DNA of 64,000 nt from Clostridium jeddahitimonense (GTDB lineage Bacteria > Bacillota > Clostridia > Clostridiales > Clostridiaceae). This document shows positions 51,737 through 60,725 of this stretch, in pieces. The first letter of the stretch is position 1, and each line of letters starts with the position of its first letter. The position numbers and the translations under genes were made by a program. The DNA lies in assembly GCA_000753455.2 (NCBI GenBank), contig LM994670.1:679182-743181 (forward strand), given 5' to 3'. The notes below the pieces were generated by a model. It was not told where the DNA came from and searched no databases. It worked only from the letters and a program-made list of their open reading frames with translations.

Positions 51737-52023
51737 AAAGAATTAGATGTTAGCTAACGCTAGGAGAAATATGTCATTCTGACAGAGAAATATTCACCTT
51801 TGGTGAAGAAAAATATGCTTGCAACAGATATAATATTTATACCGTAGGCATATGCCTCTCTGTGGCTTTAGCCACATATTTCTCTTCAGCTTGCTGAACA
51901 TTTCCCTATGGCGAAGACATACATTTCTCTTTTGCGTAAGCAAAATATTTCTCCGTAGCTTTAGCTACACGTTTCTCTTGCCGAAGGCAACATTTCTATT
52001 TGTAGGCGTAGCGAGAAACTTAT
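51737..52023. repeat. Modular multi-hairpin element, type I, copy E
   Basis: Fills the 287 bp between two convergent stop codons. Hairpins include TAGCTAACGCTA, GTCATTCTGAC, TTCACCTTTGGTGAA, a centre AGATATAATATTTAT, then TGTGGCTTTAGCCACA, TTCAGCTTGCTGAA, TTTTGCGTAAGCAAAA, GTAGCTTTAGCTAC and TTGCCGAAGGCAA. Linkers are GAGAAATAT on the left and ATATTTCTC/CATTTCTC on the right. The centre and the TTCAGC-GCTGAA and TTGCC-GGCAA modules are shared with copy A at 5445. Confidence 0.8.
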
Positions 52024-53655
52024 TTAAATAGATACTTTTATTGATTTTGTTAAGTTGTATTTAGTTGATAAGTTATCCAACATTTGATTTATTGAACTAC
52101 CGATTATGTAGTATGAATCATCGTTAAGATTAGCTAATGATACTCTTAATGACCATTCTGAAGAAGCAAAACCATCTCCGTTTAATAATATGATAGAGAA
52201 ATTATTAGCTAAAGTATAGATTATGTCTAATGGTCTATAGTTAGCTTCTAAGTATTCTGCAAATCCATTATCATATTTTTCTCTTGCTAAGTCTAATAAG
52301 TTAAGTTCTGTATAGTAAGCAGCATCATGTGGTTGGTTTCTTAATTCTAATTCAAGTCCATCAAATAAAAGCTTTTTACGATTTTTACATATCTCCTTAG
52401 TTAAACTTTTATAATTGTTATTAGTATCTATTAAGGCAAAGGCACAGAAAAATGCCATTTGAACCTGTTGAGGAGTAGAAAGTCCAGCAGTATGATTTAA
52501 TGCAACTTGTCTACTATCAGCTACAACTCTGTCAATAAAAGATATATTTTCAGGTTTTAAAGATAAATGCATATATCTTTCATTTAGCCTAGCTTTAGTT
52601 TCAACAGGTAATTCGCTTATAAGCTTATTATATATATTATCTTGACTTAACATGATAGTACCAAGTCTCCATCCTGTTACTCCAAAGTACTTTGAAAGTG
52701 AATATACAGCTAAAGTATTATATGGTAAATTTGAAATTATTGAAGAAAAATCATCTACAAAAGTACAGTAAACATCATCAGTTATAATCATAAGATTTGG
52801 GTTATGATTCTTTACAATATCAATTAGATTTTCTTTACATTCATTACTTAAAGCTATTGATGCAGGGTTATTTGGATTAACTACAAATAAAACTTTTATA
52901 TCTGTATCTTTTAGTTTATCTAATTCTGATTTTGGGAATTGGAAAGTAGAATATCCTTCAGCATCTACTTCATTTGCATGAATGTTTATAACTTCAAAGT
53001 TATAGTTTGGTAGATGTGGGATTTCTAAATATGGAGTAAAAATTGGTGTCATTAAAGCAATTTTATCTCCTGGGTTTAAAAGTGAATTAGCTACTAGTGA
53101 ATCAAAAACATAACACATTGCAGCAGTTCCACCTTCAACAGCAAAAACGTCAAATTCATTTTCGAATTTTTTATCTTGGCAAAGCTCTCTTAATAAATAG
53201 TCATGAACTATTTTTTCTATATGTACTAGCATTCTATCTGGGAATGGATAGTTATCACCAATTATTCCATCTGTAAGCTCATAAATAAAATCATCTTGGT
53301 TAAAATTTAAAGTATTTATTCCATAATCTAATATATCTTTTAATAAATTAATTCCTGGAGTAGAAGTGTTAGAGTTTAAGAACTCTTTAAACCTATCAGC
53401 AATACCTTCTTTTTGAACCATTCCAGCAAGGTCGCCTTTACTCCATGTTCTTTGAGTTTCTAGAACTGCAAATTGGCCAAAAGTAAAAAATGCTTCACGA
53501 GGTGTAGCAGCTGTCCAGTTTGGATTTCCTCTACCTGCATCTAAAATCTTTGTACCATTTTTTTGGGCTATAGAAATAAGCTTGTCCTTAAACTCAAAAG
53601 GACTAATTCTTCCATATATTCTAGAAAGTTGTTCTTTAGTTAATATTGTATCCAA
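52024..53655 (-). CDS. aspD: Bifunctional aspartate aminotransferase / aspartate 4-decarboxylase
   Basis: PLP enzyme of 543 residues, the normal length for AspD, which turns aspartate into alanine and CO2 and also transaminates. N-terminal ILDAGRGNPNWTAATPREAF (type; near residue 38), nucleotide-like LMTPIFTPYLEIPHL (near 200), DDVYCTFVDDF and the PLP-lysine motif YSLSKYFGVTGWRLG (near 318) are present. In some bacteria it works with the AspT aspartate:alanine exchanger to generate a proton gradient; no aspT is next to it here. RBS AAGGAGAT precedes the start. Confidence 0.92.
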   Translation of the reverse strand: MDTILTKEQLSRIYGRISPFEFKDKLISIAQKNGTKILDAGRGNPNWTAATPREAFFTFGQFAVLETQRTWSKGDLAGMVQKEGIADRFKEFLNSNTSTPGINLLKDILDYGINTLNFNQDDFIYELTDGIIGDNYPFPDRMLVHIEKIVHDYLLRELCQDKKFENEFDVFAVEGGTAAMCYVFDSLVANSLLNPGDKIALMTPIFTPYLEIPHLPNYNFEVINIHANEVDAEGYSTFQFPKSELDKLKDTDIKVLFVVNPNNPASIALSNECKENLIDIVKNHNPNLMIITDDVYCTFVDDFSSIISNLPYNTLAVYSLSKYFGVTGWRLGTIMLSQDNIYNKLISELPVETKARLNERYMHLSLKPENISFIDRVVADSRQVALNHTAGLSTPQQVQMAFFCAFALIDTNNNYKSLTKEICKNRKKLLFDGLELELRNQPHDAAYYTELNLLDLAREKYDNGFAEYLEANYRPLDIIYTLANNFSIILLNGDGFASSEWSLRVSLANLNDDSYYIIGSSINQMLDNLSTKYNLTKSIKVSI

Positions 53656-53865
53656 AACACATATCTCCTTATATAATAATCATAGTTTAATTATTAATAA
53701 TTTATTCATTTCTATATTCTATAACAAATTTAAAATAAAGTGTAGAAGAAAAAAATAAATATTATTGCCAGCAATTACATTAATAAATATTTGATTTAAT
53801 AGTGTATAATAAGATTATTGATATAATCAAAATTGATACCTGCTTTGCGGGGAGGGGATTTGAAA

Positions 53866-54426
53866 ATGTTAATTAATACGCATTTAATTATAGGTCAGTA
53901 CTGTTTTAACCTATGTAATGAGAAATATGATTTAATGCTAAATAAGAGACAATTCTTATATGGATGTATTGAACCAGATCTTCACAAGAGAAAAAATAAA
54001 ATAAATCATACTTATACCGTATCAAAAGAAAAGATGGCAGAGTATAAGGAAGCTATTGAAAATGGAGATATGACTATTGATGAAATTTCATTTACTTTAG
54101 GTAGAATAGCTCATTATATAGCTGATTGCTTTTGTAAATACCATTTAGAAGAATACTATGGAAAAGATATGGGTAAACATTTTATGTATGAGATAACATT
54201 GCATAAGAAACTAAAAAATATTTTAAGATATAGGGAAGAAATTTTTGAAAATGTACTAGAGGATTTAAGAAAAGATAGAGATTATTTAGAAGAATTAACT
54301 CTCAATAGAGAAGAATATGTTTCCTTAGATGAAGATTGTATTAATGATATATATTTTACAATAAAGACTACTTGTCATTTATTATATATGACTCAAGTAT
54401 ATTTTGGGAAACTTGTTATTGCATAG
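53866..54426 (+). CDS. Zinc-dependent phospholipase C-like protein
   Basis: A 186-residue protein related to the zinc-dependent phospholipase C fold. NTHLIIGQYCF near residue 4, YGCIEPDLHKRK near 37, the His-containing LGRIAHYIADCFCKYHLEEYYG near 85-105 and MYEITLHKKL supply typical metal-ligand positions. No signal peptide is present, unlike secreted phospholipase C toxins, so it acts inside the cell; the substrate is unknown. The frame is open from 53833, but GGGAGGGG places the start at ATG 53866. Confidence 0.82.
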   Translation: MLINTHLIIGQYCFNLCNEKYDLMLNKRQFLYGCIEPDLHKRKNKINHTYTVSKEKMAEYKEAIENGDMTIDEISFTLGRIAHYIADCFCKYHLEEYYGKDMGKHFMYEITLHKKLKNILRYREEIFENVLEDLRKDRDYLEELTLNREEYVSLDEDCINDIYFTIKTTCHLLYMTQVYFGKLVIA

Positions 54427-54434
54427 TTTAGGGC

Positions 54435-54469
54435 ACAAGTCATTTAATTAAATGGCTTGTATTTTTTTT
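54435..54469 (+). terminator. Rho-independent terminator
   Basis: ACAAGTCATTTA pairs with TAAATGGCTTGT (54435-54460, one G-T pair), followed by ATTTTTTTT. Confidence 0.88.
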
Positions 54470-54583
54470 ATTTACAATTAAAATTTTACGCACAATATTT
54501 CAAAAGAATATTTATTTTTACAAATTTTGATGGTATACTCACTAGGGTTATATTTATTAATAGAGAAGTTTGGGGGATAAGAT

Positions 54584-55330
54584 ATGGATTTAAGTCAAGT
54601 TATATCATTTTCTATGGTAGTAATGTGTGCATACTTTATTGAAGGTCTTATTGGCTTTGGTGGAACAATTATGGCGTTGCCTATTGCATCAGCTATAGCT
54701 GGTCTAAAAGTTACTGTACCTGTTATGACTATAGTAGTATTAATAGCTTCTGTAGTAATAGCAATAAGAGATTTTAAGCACATTGATAAAAAGGAATTTA
54801 TTAAGATAACCTCATTAATGGTATTAGGACTACCTATAGGGATGTGGTTATTTTCATCATTACCAGAGAGACCTTTGAAAGTAGCTTTAGGGATATTTAT
54901 GATTATTGTAGCTATAAAAGGATTATATGATGGTAGAAAAAAAGTTGAAGAAAAAACAGAGAAAGCTAAGAGTAAGTATATAGAAATAATACATAGTATT
55001 GTACTTTTCCTTGGGGGAATAGTACATGGAGCATTTACTTGTGGAGGGCCTTTTGTAGTAGTTTATGCTACTTCAAATATAAAGGATAAATCAAGCTTTA
55101 GAGCTACATTATGTGCTTTATGGGCTACCTTAAATGCAATTATGCTTTCTATAAATATATTTAGGGGTGAAATAACCCCTGGCATAGTGACAATGTCTTT
55201 AGTTACCATGGTATTTGTAATTGTCGCTATAGTAGTAAGTAATATAGTACATAAAAAATTAAAGGGAGATTCATTTACAAAGTTTGTATATGTAGCTTTA
55301 TTTATTTCAGGAATATTAATGATGATGTAA
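54584..55330 (+). CDS. TauE/SafE-family sulfite/organosulfonate exporter
   Basis: A 248-residue membrane protein with eight hydrophobic segments in two repeats. The repeat motifs IEGLIGFGGTIMALPI (near residue 18) and GGIVHGAFTCGGPFVVVY (near 142) are the signature of the TauE/SafE (TSUP) family. Members export or import sulfite, sulfoacetate or related anions; the actual substrate is unknown. RBS TTGGGGGAT is before the start and a terminator is directly after the stop. Confidence 0.9.
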   Translation: MDLSQVISFSMVVMCAYFIEGLIGFGGTIMALPIASAIAGLKVTVPVMTIVVLIASVVIAIRDFKHIDKKEFIKITSLMVLGLPIGMWLFSSLPERPLKVALGIFMIIVAIKGLYDGRKKVEEKTEKAKSKYIEIIHSIVLFLGGIVHGAFTCGGPFVVVYATSNIKDKSSFRATLCALWATLNAIMLSINIFRGEITPGIVTMSLVTMVFVIVAIVVSNIVHKKLKGDSFTKFVYVALFISGILMMM

Positions 55331-55358
55331 AAGAGTGCCTAGAGCACTCTTTTTTTAT
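55331..55358. terminator. Rho-independent terminator between convergent genes
   Basis: AAGAGTGC (55331-55338) pairs with GCACTCTT (55344-55351), followed by TTTTTT on the plus strand. Confidence 0.9.
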
Positions 55359-55380
55359 TTTAGATAACTTCCACGATTTT

Positions 55381-56946
55381 CTAATCAGCCAAAGTTATAG
55401 CAGTTATTTGTTCATAGATTTCAGAAGTTTTATGATCGTCTACTAAGACTATTATATAATCACCGGCAATAAGTTTTACATTACCTCTAGGTATTATTTC
55501 ACTATCCCCTCTTTTTATAGCAACTAAAAGACAATCTTTTGGCCAAGGAATATCTTTTATAAGTTTATCTTCAACTGTGCTATCCATCTCAATTACAAAT
55601 TCCATAAATGTTTTATCGTGTTTATCGAGGTGATTCGCTACACCTACATTATTTAAAAATCTTTCTAATAATTTTTCATATATTGGTTCGTTTCTTAAGA
55701 TATCAGATGTTAGATAAGCTATTATTACAACTACAGCAAGGCTTAGAAGATTGCTAAAGGATCCTGTCATTTCCATTATTAATATTATTCCTGTTATAGG
55801 AGCCTTAACTACTGCAACAAAGTATCCAGCCATAGCAAGGGTAATAAAATTAAGTACATAAATACTATTAATACCTAAATAATTAACTGAAATGTCTCCA
55901 AAGATTTTTCCAAGTAATGCTCCTAAAAGTAACATAGGTAAAAATATACCACCAGGTACCCCTGAACCAAAACAAATAAGCAATAATAAAAACTTTATTA
56001 TATACAAAATTAATAATTGAGAAATTGAATTATTAGCAGCAGCTAGGTGAACAATTATTTCATGGCCACCACCTAAAAGTATTGGACTAATTATTCCTGC
56101 AATAGCTGTTACCATAAAAGGAAACATAACTTTAAACTGAATTGGTATACTTTTGAATTTTCCATATAAATTTTGAAAAAGATAAATACCTTTACAAAAT
56201 ATAACTCCAAAAACTCCAGTAACTATTCCTAATACAACCAGTAACCAATAAAGATGTAAAGGTAAAGGTGTAAGTACATTAAAATCTAAGGCAGACTCCA
56301 TACCAAGAAAGTTTTTTGATATAAAATCTGCTGTGAGAGAGGCAGACATAGCAGGTAATAACACTAATGGAGAAAATGTTCTATGGACTTCCTCGAGAGC
56401 AAAGATTATTCCGGCTAAAGGAGAGTTAAAAGCTGCAGCTAAACCTGCTGAAGCACCGGCAGTAATTAAGAACTCCTCTTTAGCATGAAGCTTTTCAACA
56501 AATTTATTAGCTAACCCTTCTCCTATTGATGCACCCATTTGGACAGAAGGACCTTCCCTTCCAACCGATAAGCCTACAGACAGTGAAATTAATCCACCTA
56601 GAAATTTATAAATTAATATTTTAAACCAGTTAACATTTATTTTGTTTATAACCCTACCTTTAACTTGAGGAATACCAGAACCAGATATCATACTTTCCCT
56701 TTTAACCATGTATCCAGTTATTAATCCAAAGAAGGAAACTGTAATGAAAACTATAATTGTTTCATAGATATTATCTCGTGAATTTCTATAAAAATCTTCA
56801 AAGACACTAAAAAACTTAGTTATTAATATACGATTTAATACTATTACTAATCCGGTAATCAATCCTATTAAAATACCTTGAACTACAAGTTTAAGATGCA
56901 TATTTTTTCTGTGGTTTAGTATTTCTTCAATATTATTACTATGCAT
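55381..56946 (-). CDS. ClC-family chloride transporter with C-terminal TrkA-C domain
   Basis: A 521-residue chloride/proton antiporter-type ClC protein. Signature motifs are GSGIPQVKG (near residue 105), GREGPSVQMGASIGEG with the gating Glu (near 143) and GSGVPGGIFLPMLLLGA (near 335). A TrkA-C/RCK-C regulatory domain covers about 430-521. A start at 56964 is in frame, but AAAGGT at 56959-56954 points to the ATG at 56946. Antiporter ClCs help acid resistance and ion balance. Single-gene unit. Confidence 0.92.
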   Translation of the reverse strand: MHSNNIEEILNHRKNMHLKLVVQGILIGLITGLVIVLNRILITKFFSVFEDFYRNSRDNIYETIIVFITVSFFGLITGYMVKRESMISGSGIPQVKGRVINKINVNWFKILIYKFLGGLISLSVGLSVGREGPSVQMGASIGEGLANKFVEKLHAKEEFLITAGASAGLAAAFNSPLAGIIFALEEVHRTFSPLVLLPAMSASLTADFISKNFLGMESALDFNVLTPLPLHLYWLLVVLGIVTGVFGVIFCKGIYLFQNLYGKFKSIPIQFKVMFPFMVTAIAGIISPILLGGGHEIIVHLAAANNSISQLLILYIIKFLLLLICFGSGVPGGIFLPMLLLGALLGKIFGDISVNYLGINSIYVLNFITLAMAGYFVAVVKAPITGIILIMEMTGSFSNLLSLAVVVIIAYLTSDILRNEPIYEKLLERFLNNVGVANHLDKHDKTFMEFVIEMDSTVEDKLIKDIPWPKDCLLVAIKRGDSEIIPRGNVKLIAGDYIIVLVDDHKTSEIYEQITAITLAD

Positions 56947-57145
56947 AAATATCGTACCTTTCATAACAAATAATATATAGTATTTGCAAATGAAATAATA
57001 AAATTCTAAAAAGGATTAAGGTATAAATTATAGTAAAAAATAATTAAGTATACAGGTATTAGTTTATTATAGTATTATATATACTATCGGATATGAAGGA
57101 AACAATACATACACGTATCCAAATTTCTTAATAAGGAGAAAATAG

Positions 57146-57781
57146 ATGGCTAGAAATAATAGTGTTAAAGGAAATTTTCATTATAATAAAGTTGAAAAGA
57201 TGAATAAAAATTTTATGTATAATAACTTAGCTAGAAGCAATTGTTATGCTAGTAGCTTTGCAGGTTCAAATTTTAATTTTGTAAGTTTTAGAGGAGCCCA
57301 CTTTAAATCTTGTGACTTTTATGGATGTACTTTTAAAGGAGCAGAGTTTATAGGGACTAATCTTAAGAACAGTAAATTTAGACACGCTAAGTTTGAAAAT
57401 ACTATTTTTGAGGAAGTAAACTTAGACAATGTAGACTTTAGAGATGCAGAATTTAAAGATGTAATTTTTGTAGGTTGTGATTTAAGTAAATGTACTAATT
57501 TAGGTGTAGATGTTTTAAATATTACTATATTTGATGAAATACCAGAATTAAATATAAGTGAAGAGTTAGAAGAGGCAATAAATAAAGCTATGACAAATAG
57601 TTTTATTAAAGCATCTAGAGTTCTAGATACAAAGGAAGGAAAGATAAATCCAGTAAAGATTTGTTTACTTCAAAAGTTATTTAGCGAGGAAGAGTTAATA
57701 AAGGGATTTAATGCTATGACAGAAGAAATAGATAGAGACTTCTATACATTAAGTTATTTATTAAGATTTTTTAAAAATTAA
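57146..57781 (+). CDS. Pentapeptide-repeat protein
   Basis: A 211-residue protein whose residues about 27-118 form A(D/N)LxF-type pentapeptide repeats (SNFNFVSFRGAHFKSCDFYG, then AEFIGTNLKNSKFRHAKFEN), which fold into a right-handed quadrilateral beta-helix. The last 90 residues are helical (SEELEEAINKAMTN). Some members, such as Qnr and MfpA, mimic DNA and protect gyrase, but nothing here proves that role. RBS AAGGAGAA precedes the start. Confidence 0.88.
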   Translation: MARNNSVKGNFHYNKVEKMNKNFMYNNLARSNCYASSFAGSNFNFVSFRGAHFKSCDFYGCTFKGAEFIGTNLKNSKFRHAKFENTIFEEVNLDNVDFRDAEFKDVIFVGCDLSKCTNLGVDVLNITIFDEIPELNISEELEEAINKAMTNSFIKASRVLDTKEGKINPVKICLLQKLFSEEELIKGFNAMTEEIDRDFYTLSYLLRFFKN

Positions 57782-57795
57782 ATTTGCATAGATAT

Positions 57796-57848
57796 AAAAA
57801 ATTGTAGTATTTACCTATGATAAATAAGTAAATACTACAATTTTTTTA
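57796..57848 (+). terminator. Rho-independent terminator
   Basis: A 19-bp perfect stem, AAAAATTGTAGTATTTAC (57796-57814, with one more A) against GTAAATACTACAATTTTT (57828-57846), then T. Loop of 13 nt. Confidence 0.92.
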
Positions 57849-57918
57849 TAATAAAGATTTAACATAATAATAGCAAAATGTAGTATAGAGAAATTGAATA
57901 TATTTAATAGAGGAATAT

Positions 57919-57967
57919 TTGACAAGTTAATATCATAAATGTAAAATATAAATAGGTAACGTTTTCA
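57919..57967 (+). promoter_or_regulatory. Sigma-A promoter with cre site, PTS EIIB gene
   Basis: TTGACA (57919-57924), 17 nt, TAAAAT (57942-57947). At the expected transcription start is AGGTAACGTTTTCA (57954-57967), whose complement TGAAAACGTTACCT matches the CcpA cre consensus core. CcpA bound there would repress the gene when a preferred sugar is present. Confidence 0.7.
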
Positions 57968-57999
57968 GGAATTTACTGAAATAATGGGGGATAGAATTT

Positions 58000-58308
58000 A
58001 TGAAAAAAATATTATTAGTGTGTGAGAGTGGAATATCAACAACCATACTAGTTAGCAAAATGAAAGATTATGCTAAAGTAAAACAGGTTGATATTGATAT
58101 TAAAGCTTTGCCAATAACAGAATGTGAAGATGCTATTAATGATGTAGATATAGTTTTATTATCACCACAAGTTAGATTTCAAATGCCTCAAGTTAATGCA
58201 TTAGTTAGTGGAAGAGTTCCTGTAAAAGCAATAGATGCAATATTATATGGAATGATGAATGAACGAGTTATATTAGAACAAGTACTGAACTTATTGGATA
58301 AAAAATAG
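58000..58308 (+). CDS. PTS lactose/cellobiose-type EIIB component
   Basis: A 102-residue cytoplasmic phosphocarrier. The active-site Cys8 is in the N-terminal KKILLVCESGIST loop, and the rest (DIDIKALPITECEDAINDVDIVLLSPQVRFQ) is typical of the EIIB-Lac/Cel fold. It takes phosphate from EIIA and passes it to the sugar moved by EIIC. Neither EIIA nor EIIC is adjacent; a cellobiose-type EIIC with a similar cre site lies at 62683. RBS TGGGGGATA precedes the start. Confidence 0.92.
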   Translation: MKKILLVCESGISTTILVSKMKDYAKVKQVDIDIKALPITECEDAINDVDIVLLSPQVRFQMPQVNALVSGRVPVKAIDAILYGMMNERVILEQVLNLLDKK

Positions 58309-58324
58309 TATAAATAAACTTATA

Positions 58325-58357
58325 AACATTTGCTATTATTAGCAAATGTTTTTTTTG
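58325..58357 (+). terminator. Rho-independent terminator
   Basis: AACATTTGCTA (58325-58335) pairs with TAGCAAATGTT (58340-58350), followed by TTTTTT. It shows that the EIIB gene is transcribed alone. Confidence 0.94.
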
Positions 58358-58538
58358 TTCTTTAGCAAATTATATTTTCAAAAATATTAGGATAGGTCAA
58401 TAAAAGTTAAAATTTTAGATAATATTTTAATGTGAGAATATTATGGTTAATTATGCTAAAATAGTAATAGGAGTAAATATAAATAAATAGGTTAGATAAG
58501 ATAAAGTAAGAGGGAATATTATAAGGGGGAATAGGTAA

Positions 58539-59081
58539 GTGAGAGAGGGAGAAGGGGATAAGGAAATACTTAAAGGTAAATCTAACTTTTTTAATGATTG
58601 GATTGTTCCGCTATTAGTTGCTATTGTATTGGCTATATTAATAAATAAATATATTATATTTAAAGTAATGATTCTTTCAGGGTCGATGATTCCAACATTG
58701 AATGTAGATGATAGGTTATTTGCTACTAGAGTATATAGGCCAGAAAGATTAAATAGAGAAGATATAATAGTATTTTACTCAGATGAGTTGGAGAAAACCT
58801 TAATAAAGAGATTAATAGGGTTACCAGGAGACAAGGTAGTTATTACTGATGGAGATGTAACAGTAAATGGTGAAAAGTTAAAACAAGAGTATGTAAAAAA
58901 TAAAGATTCATTAAGTGGAACATATTTAGTACCAGAAGGTAAATATTTTTTTCTTGGAGATAATAGATTAAAATCATCAGATTCCAGAGAGTGGGATAAT
59001 CCTTATATTGATGAAAGTGATATCAAAGGGAAAGCACAGGTAAAAGTATATCCGTTTTCGGATTTTAGTATAATAAAATAA
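58539..59081 (+). CDS. lepB: Signal peptidase I
   Basis: Type I signal peptidase of 180 residues that removes signal peptides from exported proteins at the outer face of the membrane. It has one N-terminal membrane helix (about 21-42). Catalytic Ser49 is in LSGSMIPTL, catalytic Lys90 in TLIKRLIGLPGDKV, and box E is FLGDNRLKSSDSREW (near 145-159). The start is a GTG with AAGGGGG upstream. The single-helix form is standard for Firmicutes, which often carry several copies. Confidence 0.94.
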   Translation: MREGEGDKEILKGKSNFFNDWIVPLLVAIVLAILINKYIIFKVMILSGSMIPTLNVDDRLFATRVYRPERLNREDIIVFYSDELEKTLIKRLIGLPGDKVVITDGDVTVNGEKLKQEYVKNKDSLSGTYLVPEGKYFFLGDNRLKSSDSREWDNPYIDESDIKGKAQVKVYPFSDFSIIK

Positions 59082-59151
59082 TACTGTAAATGATTATAAT
59101 AATGTAATTTAAATGGTAAGATAGAATCCTATTTTTATGAGGAGGTAACTA

Positions 59152-60123
59152 ATGAGGATAGAAGATAAGATATATGGTGAATTTGAAGTAGAAGGTGTCT
59201 TAGAAGAATTAATAAATACTAAAGTAGTTCAAAGATTAAAAAATATTCATCAGGGTGGTGCAAGCTATCTTGTAAATCCTAATTGGAATGTTACTAGGTA
59301 TGATCATTCTGTAGGAACAATGATATTTATAAAGATAATTGGTGGAAGCCTAGAAGAACAAATTGCAGGGTTACTACATGATATTTCACATACTGCATTT
59401 TCTCATGTAGTTGATTTTGCATTAAATAAGAGTAATGAAGATTACCATGAAGAGATATTTGAAAGAATAGTAGAAACGTCAGATATACCTAAAATACTTA
59501 CAAAGTATGGATATGATTATAAAGATATACTATATAATGAAACGAAGTGGACTTTATTAGAAAGGTCGGCACCAGCTTTATGTGCAGATAGGATAGATTA
59601 TACTTTAAGAGATATGTATTCTTATGGATATATTTCATTAGTAGCAATAAAAAACTTCTTGGATAGTTTAGAGGTAAAAGATGGGGAAATTGTTATTAAT
59701 TCTATAAATGCAGCAGAATGGTTTGTTAATACTTATTATAAAGAAGTGATAGGATTTTTCTTAAATCCACTAAATATATATGCGTATAATAGATTATCAA
59801 ATGCTTTAAAAGTAGCTTTAGATAATGAAATTATAACTTTAGAAGATTTACTTCAAGATGATAATTATGTTTTAACTATATTAAAAAATTCTAAGAATGA
59901 AGAGGTAAGAAGTTTAATTCAATCATTAAATTATAATGTAGATGTTGTTGAGAATAAGGAAGAGTATGATATACATCAGGTTAATAAGCTAAGACTTATC
60001 GATCCAACAGTAATAATTGATGGGGTACTAAGTAAAGCTTCCGAAAAATCAACTCTAATTAAAATATTAGGGGAGCAAGCAATGCAAAAATCAATAGAAG
60101 GTGTTTTTGTAAAGTTTAATTAA
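59152..60123 (+). CDS. HD-domain phosphohydrolase
   Basis: A 323-residue HD protein. The metal site is in RYDHSVGTMIFIK (near residue 47-59) and the HD pair in AGLLHDISHTAFSHVVD (near 75-91), with further helices and APALCADRIDYTLRD (near 140) as in the dGTPase-like/SAMHD-type HD subfamily. The substrate is probably a nucleotide, but the exact reaction is unknown. RBS GAGGAGG precedes the start. The stop is joined to a bidirectional terminator. Confidence 0.87.
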   Translation: MRIEDKIYGEFEVEGVLEELINTKVVQRLKNIHQGGASYLVNPNWNVTRYDHSVGTMIFIKIIGGSLEEQIAGLLHDISHTAFSHVVDFALNKSNEDYHEEIFERIVETSDIPKILTKYGYDYKDILYNETKWTLLERSAPALCADRIDYTLRDMYSYGYISLVAIKNFLDSLEVKDGEIVINSINAAEWFVNTYYKEVIGFFLNPLNIYAYNRLSNALKVALDNEIITLEDLLQDDNYVLTILKNSKNEEVRSLIQSLNYNVDVVENKEEYDIHQVNKLRLIDPTVIIDGVLSKASEKSTLIKILGEQAMQKSIEGVFVKFN

Positions 60124-60150
60124 AGTGCGAAAAATTTTCGCACTTTTTTT
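60122..60150. terminator. Bidirectional terminator with type II element ends
   Basis: AAAGTGCGAAA on the left and TTTTCGCACTTT on the right form a perfect hairpin that starts inside the stop codon of the HD gene. The flanks AAAGTGCG and CGCACTTT, and the position at a stop codon, are the same as the terminal repeats of the type II multi-hairpin elements, but here without internal modules. Confidence 0.92.
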
Positions 60151-60151
60151 A

Positions 60152-60712
60152 TTACCATACATATTGTTCCATCAAAACTGCATCATCATATTTTCCATTA
60201 ATATTAAAATAGTTTTTATGAATTCCAACTACTTTAAAGCCTAATTTTTTATATAGATACATAGCTCTTGTATTACTAGCTTTAACTTTTAAGTTTATAT
60301 TTCTAATAGTGCCTTTAGTTTTAGCGTAATCTATAAGAACCTTTAGCATAACACTTCCAACTCCGATATTCCAAAAATCTTCTCTAACAGATATTGCAAT
60401 CTCGCTATTATGACAGATTCTTCTTCTAAAAGGAGAACTTATTTGAGATATGCTAACAATTGTGTTATCAATAATACCTAATATCATAAGGCAATTTGGA
60501 TTATTATCTATATTATTTATTAATGCTTTTTCTTGTTCAATAGTAATTGATAAATCATCCTTTCCAAATAGAAGGTTATCACTTTCTCCTCCAACAATAT
60601 TTAAATATTGTATTATTGCCTCTGCATCATCAATCTTAGGAGGTCTTACTATTAGGACCTGTCCGTTTTTTAATAATACTTTCTTTAGTATATTAGCTGA
60701 TGATTTGTTCAT
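60152..60712 (-). CDS. GNAT-family N-acetyltransferase
   Basis: A 186-residue RimJ/RimL-like acetyltransferase. RPPKIDDAEAIIQYLNIVGGE (type) near the N terminus, EIAISVREDFWNIGVGSVMLKVLI (type; the acetyl-CoA loop NIGVGS near 117) and NTRAMYLYKKLGFKVVG near 146 are characteristic. It follows the other acetyltransferase gene (60726-61472) on the same strand by 13 nt, so the two form a small operon. RBS AGGAGGT precedes the start. Substrate unknown. Confidence 0.9.
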   Translation of the reverse strand: MNKSSANILKKVLLKNGQVLIVRPPKIDDAEAIIQYLNIVGGESDNLLFGKDDLSITIEQEKALINNIDNNPNCLMILGIIDNTIVSISQISSPFRRRICHNSEIAISVREDFWNIGVGSVMLKVLIDYAKTKGTIRNINLKVKASNTRAMYLYKKLGFKVVGIHKNYFNINGKYDDAVLMEQYVW

Positions 60713-60725
60713 GATATACCTCCTT

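Noticed and set aside
54457-54642. Small plus-strand frame between the phospholipase-like and TauE genes
   Set aside because: It overlaps the terminator and the start of the TauE gene, has no ribosome site and is of biased Tyr/Phe composition.
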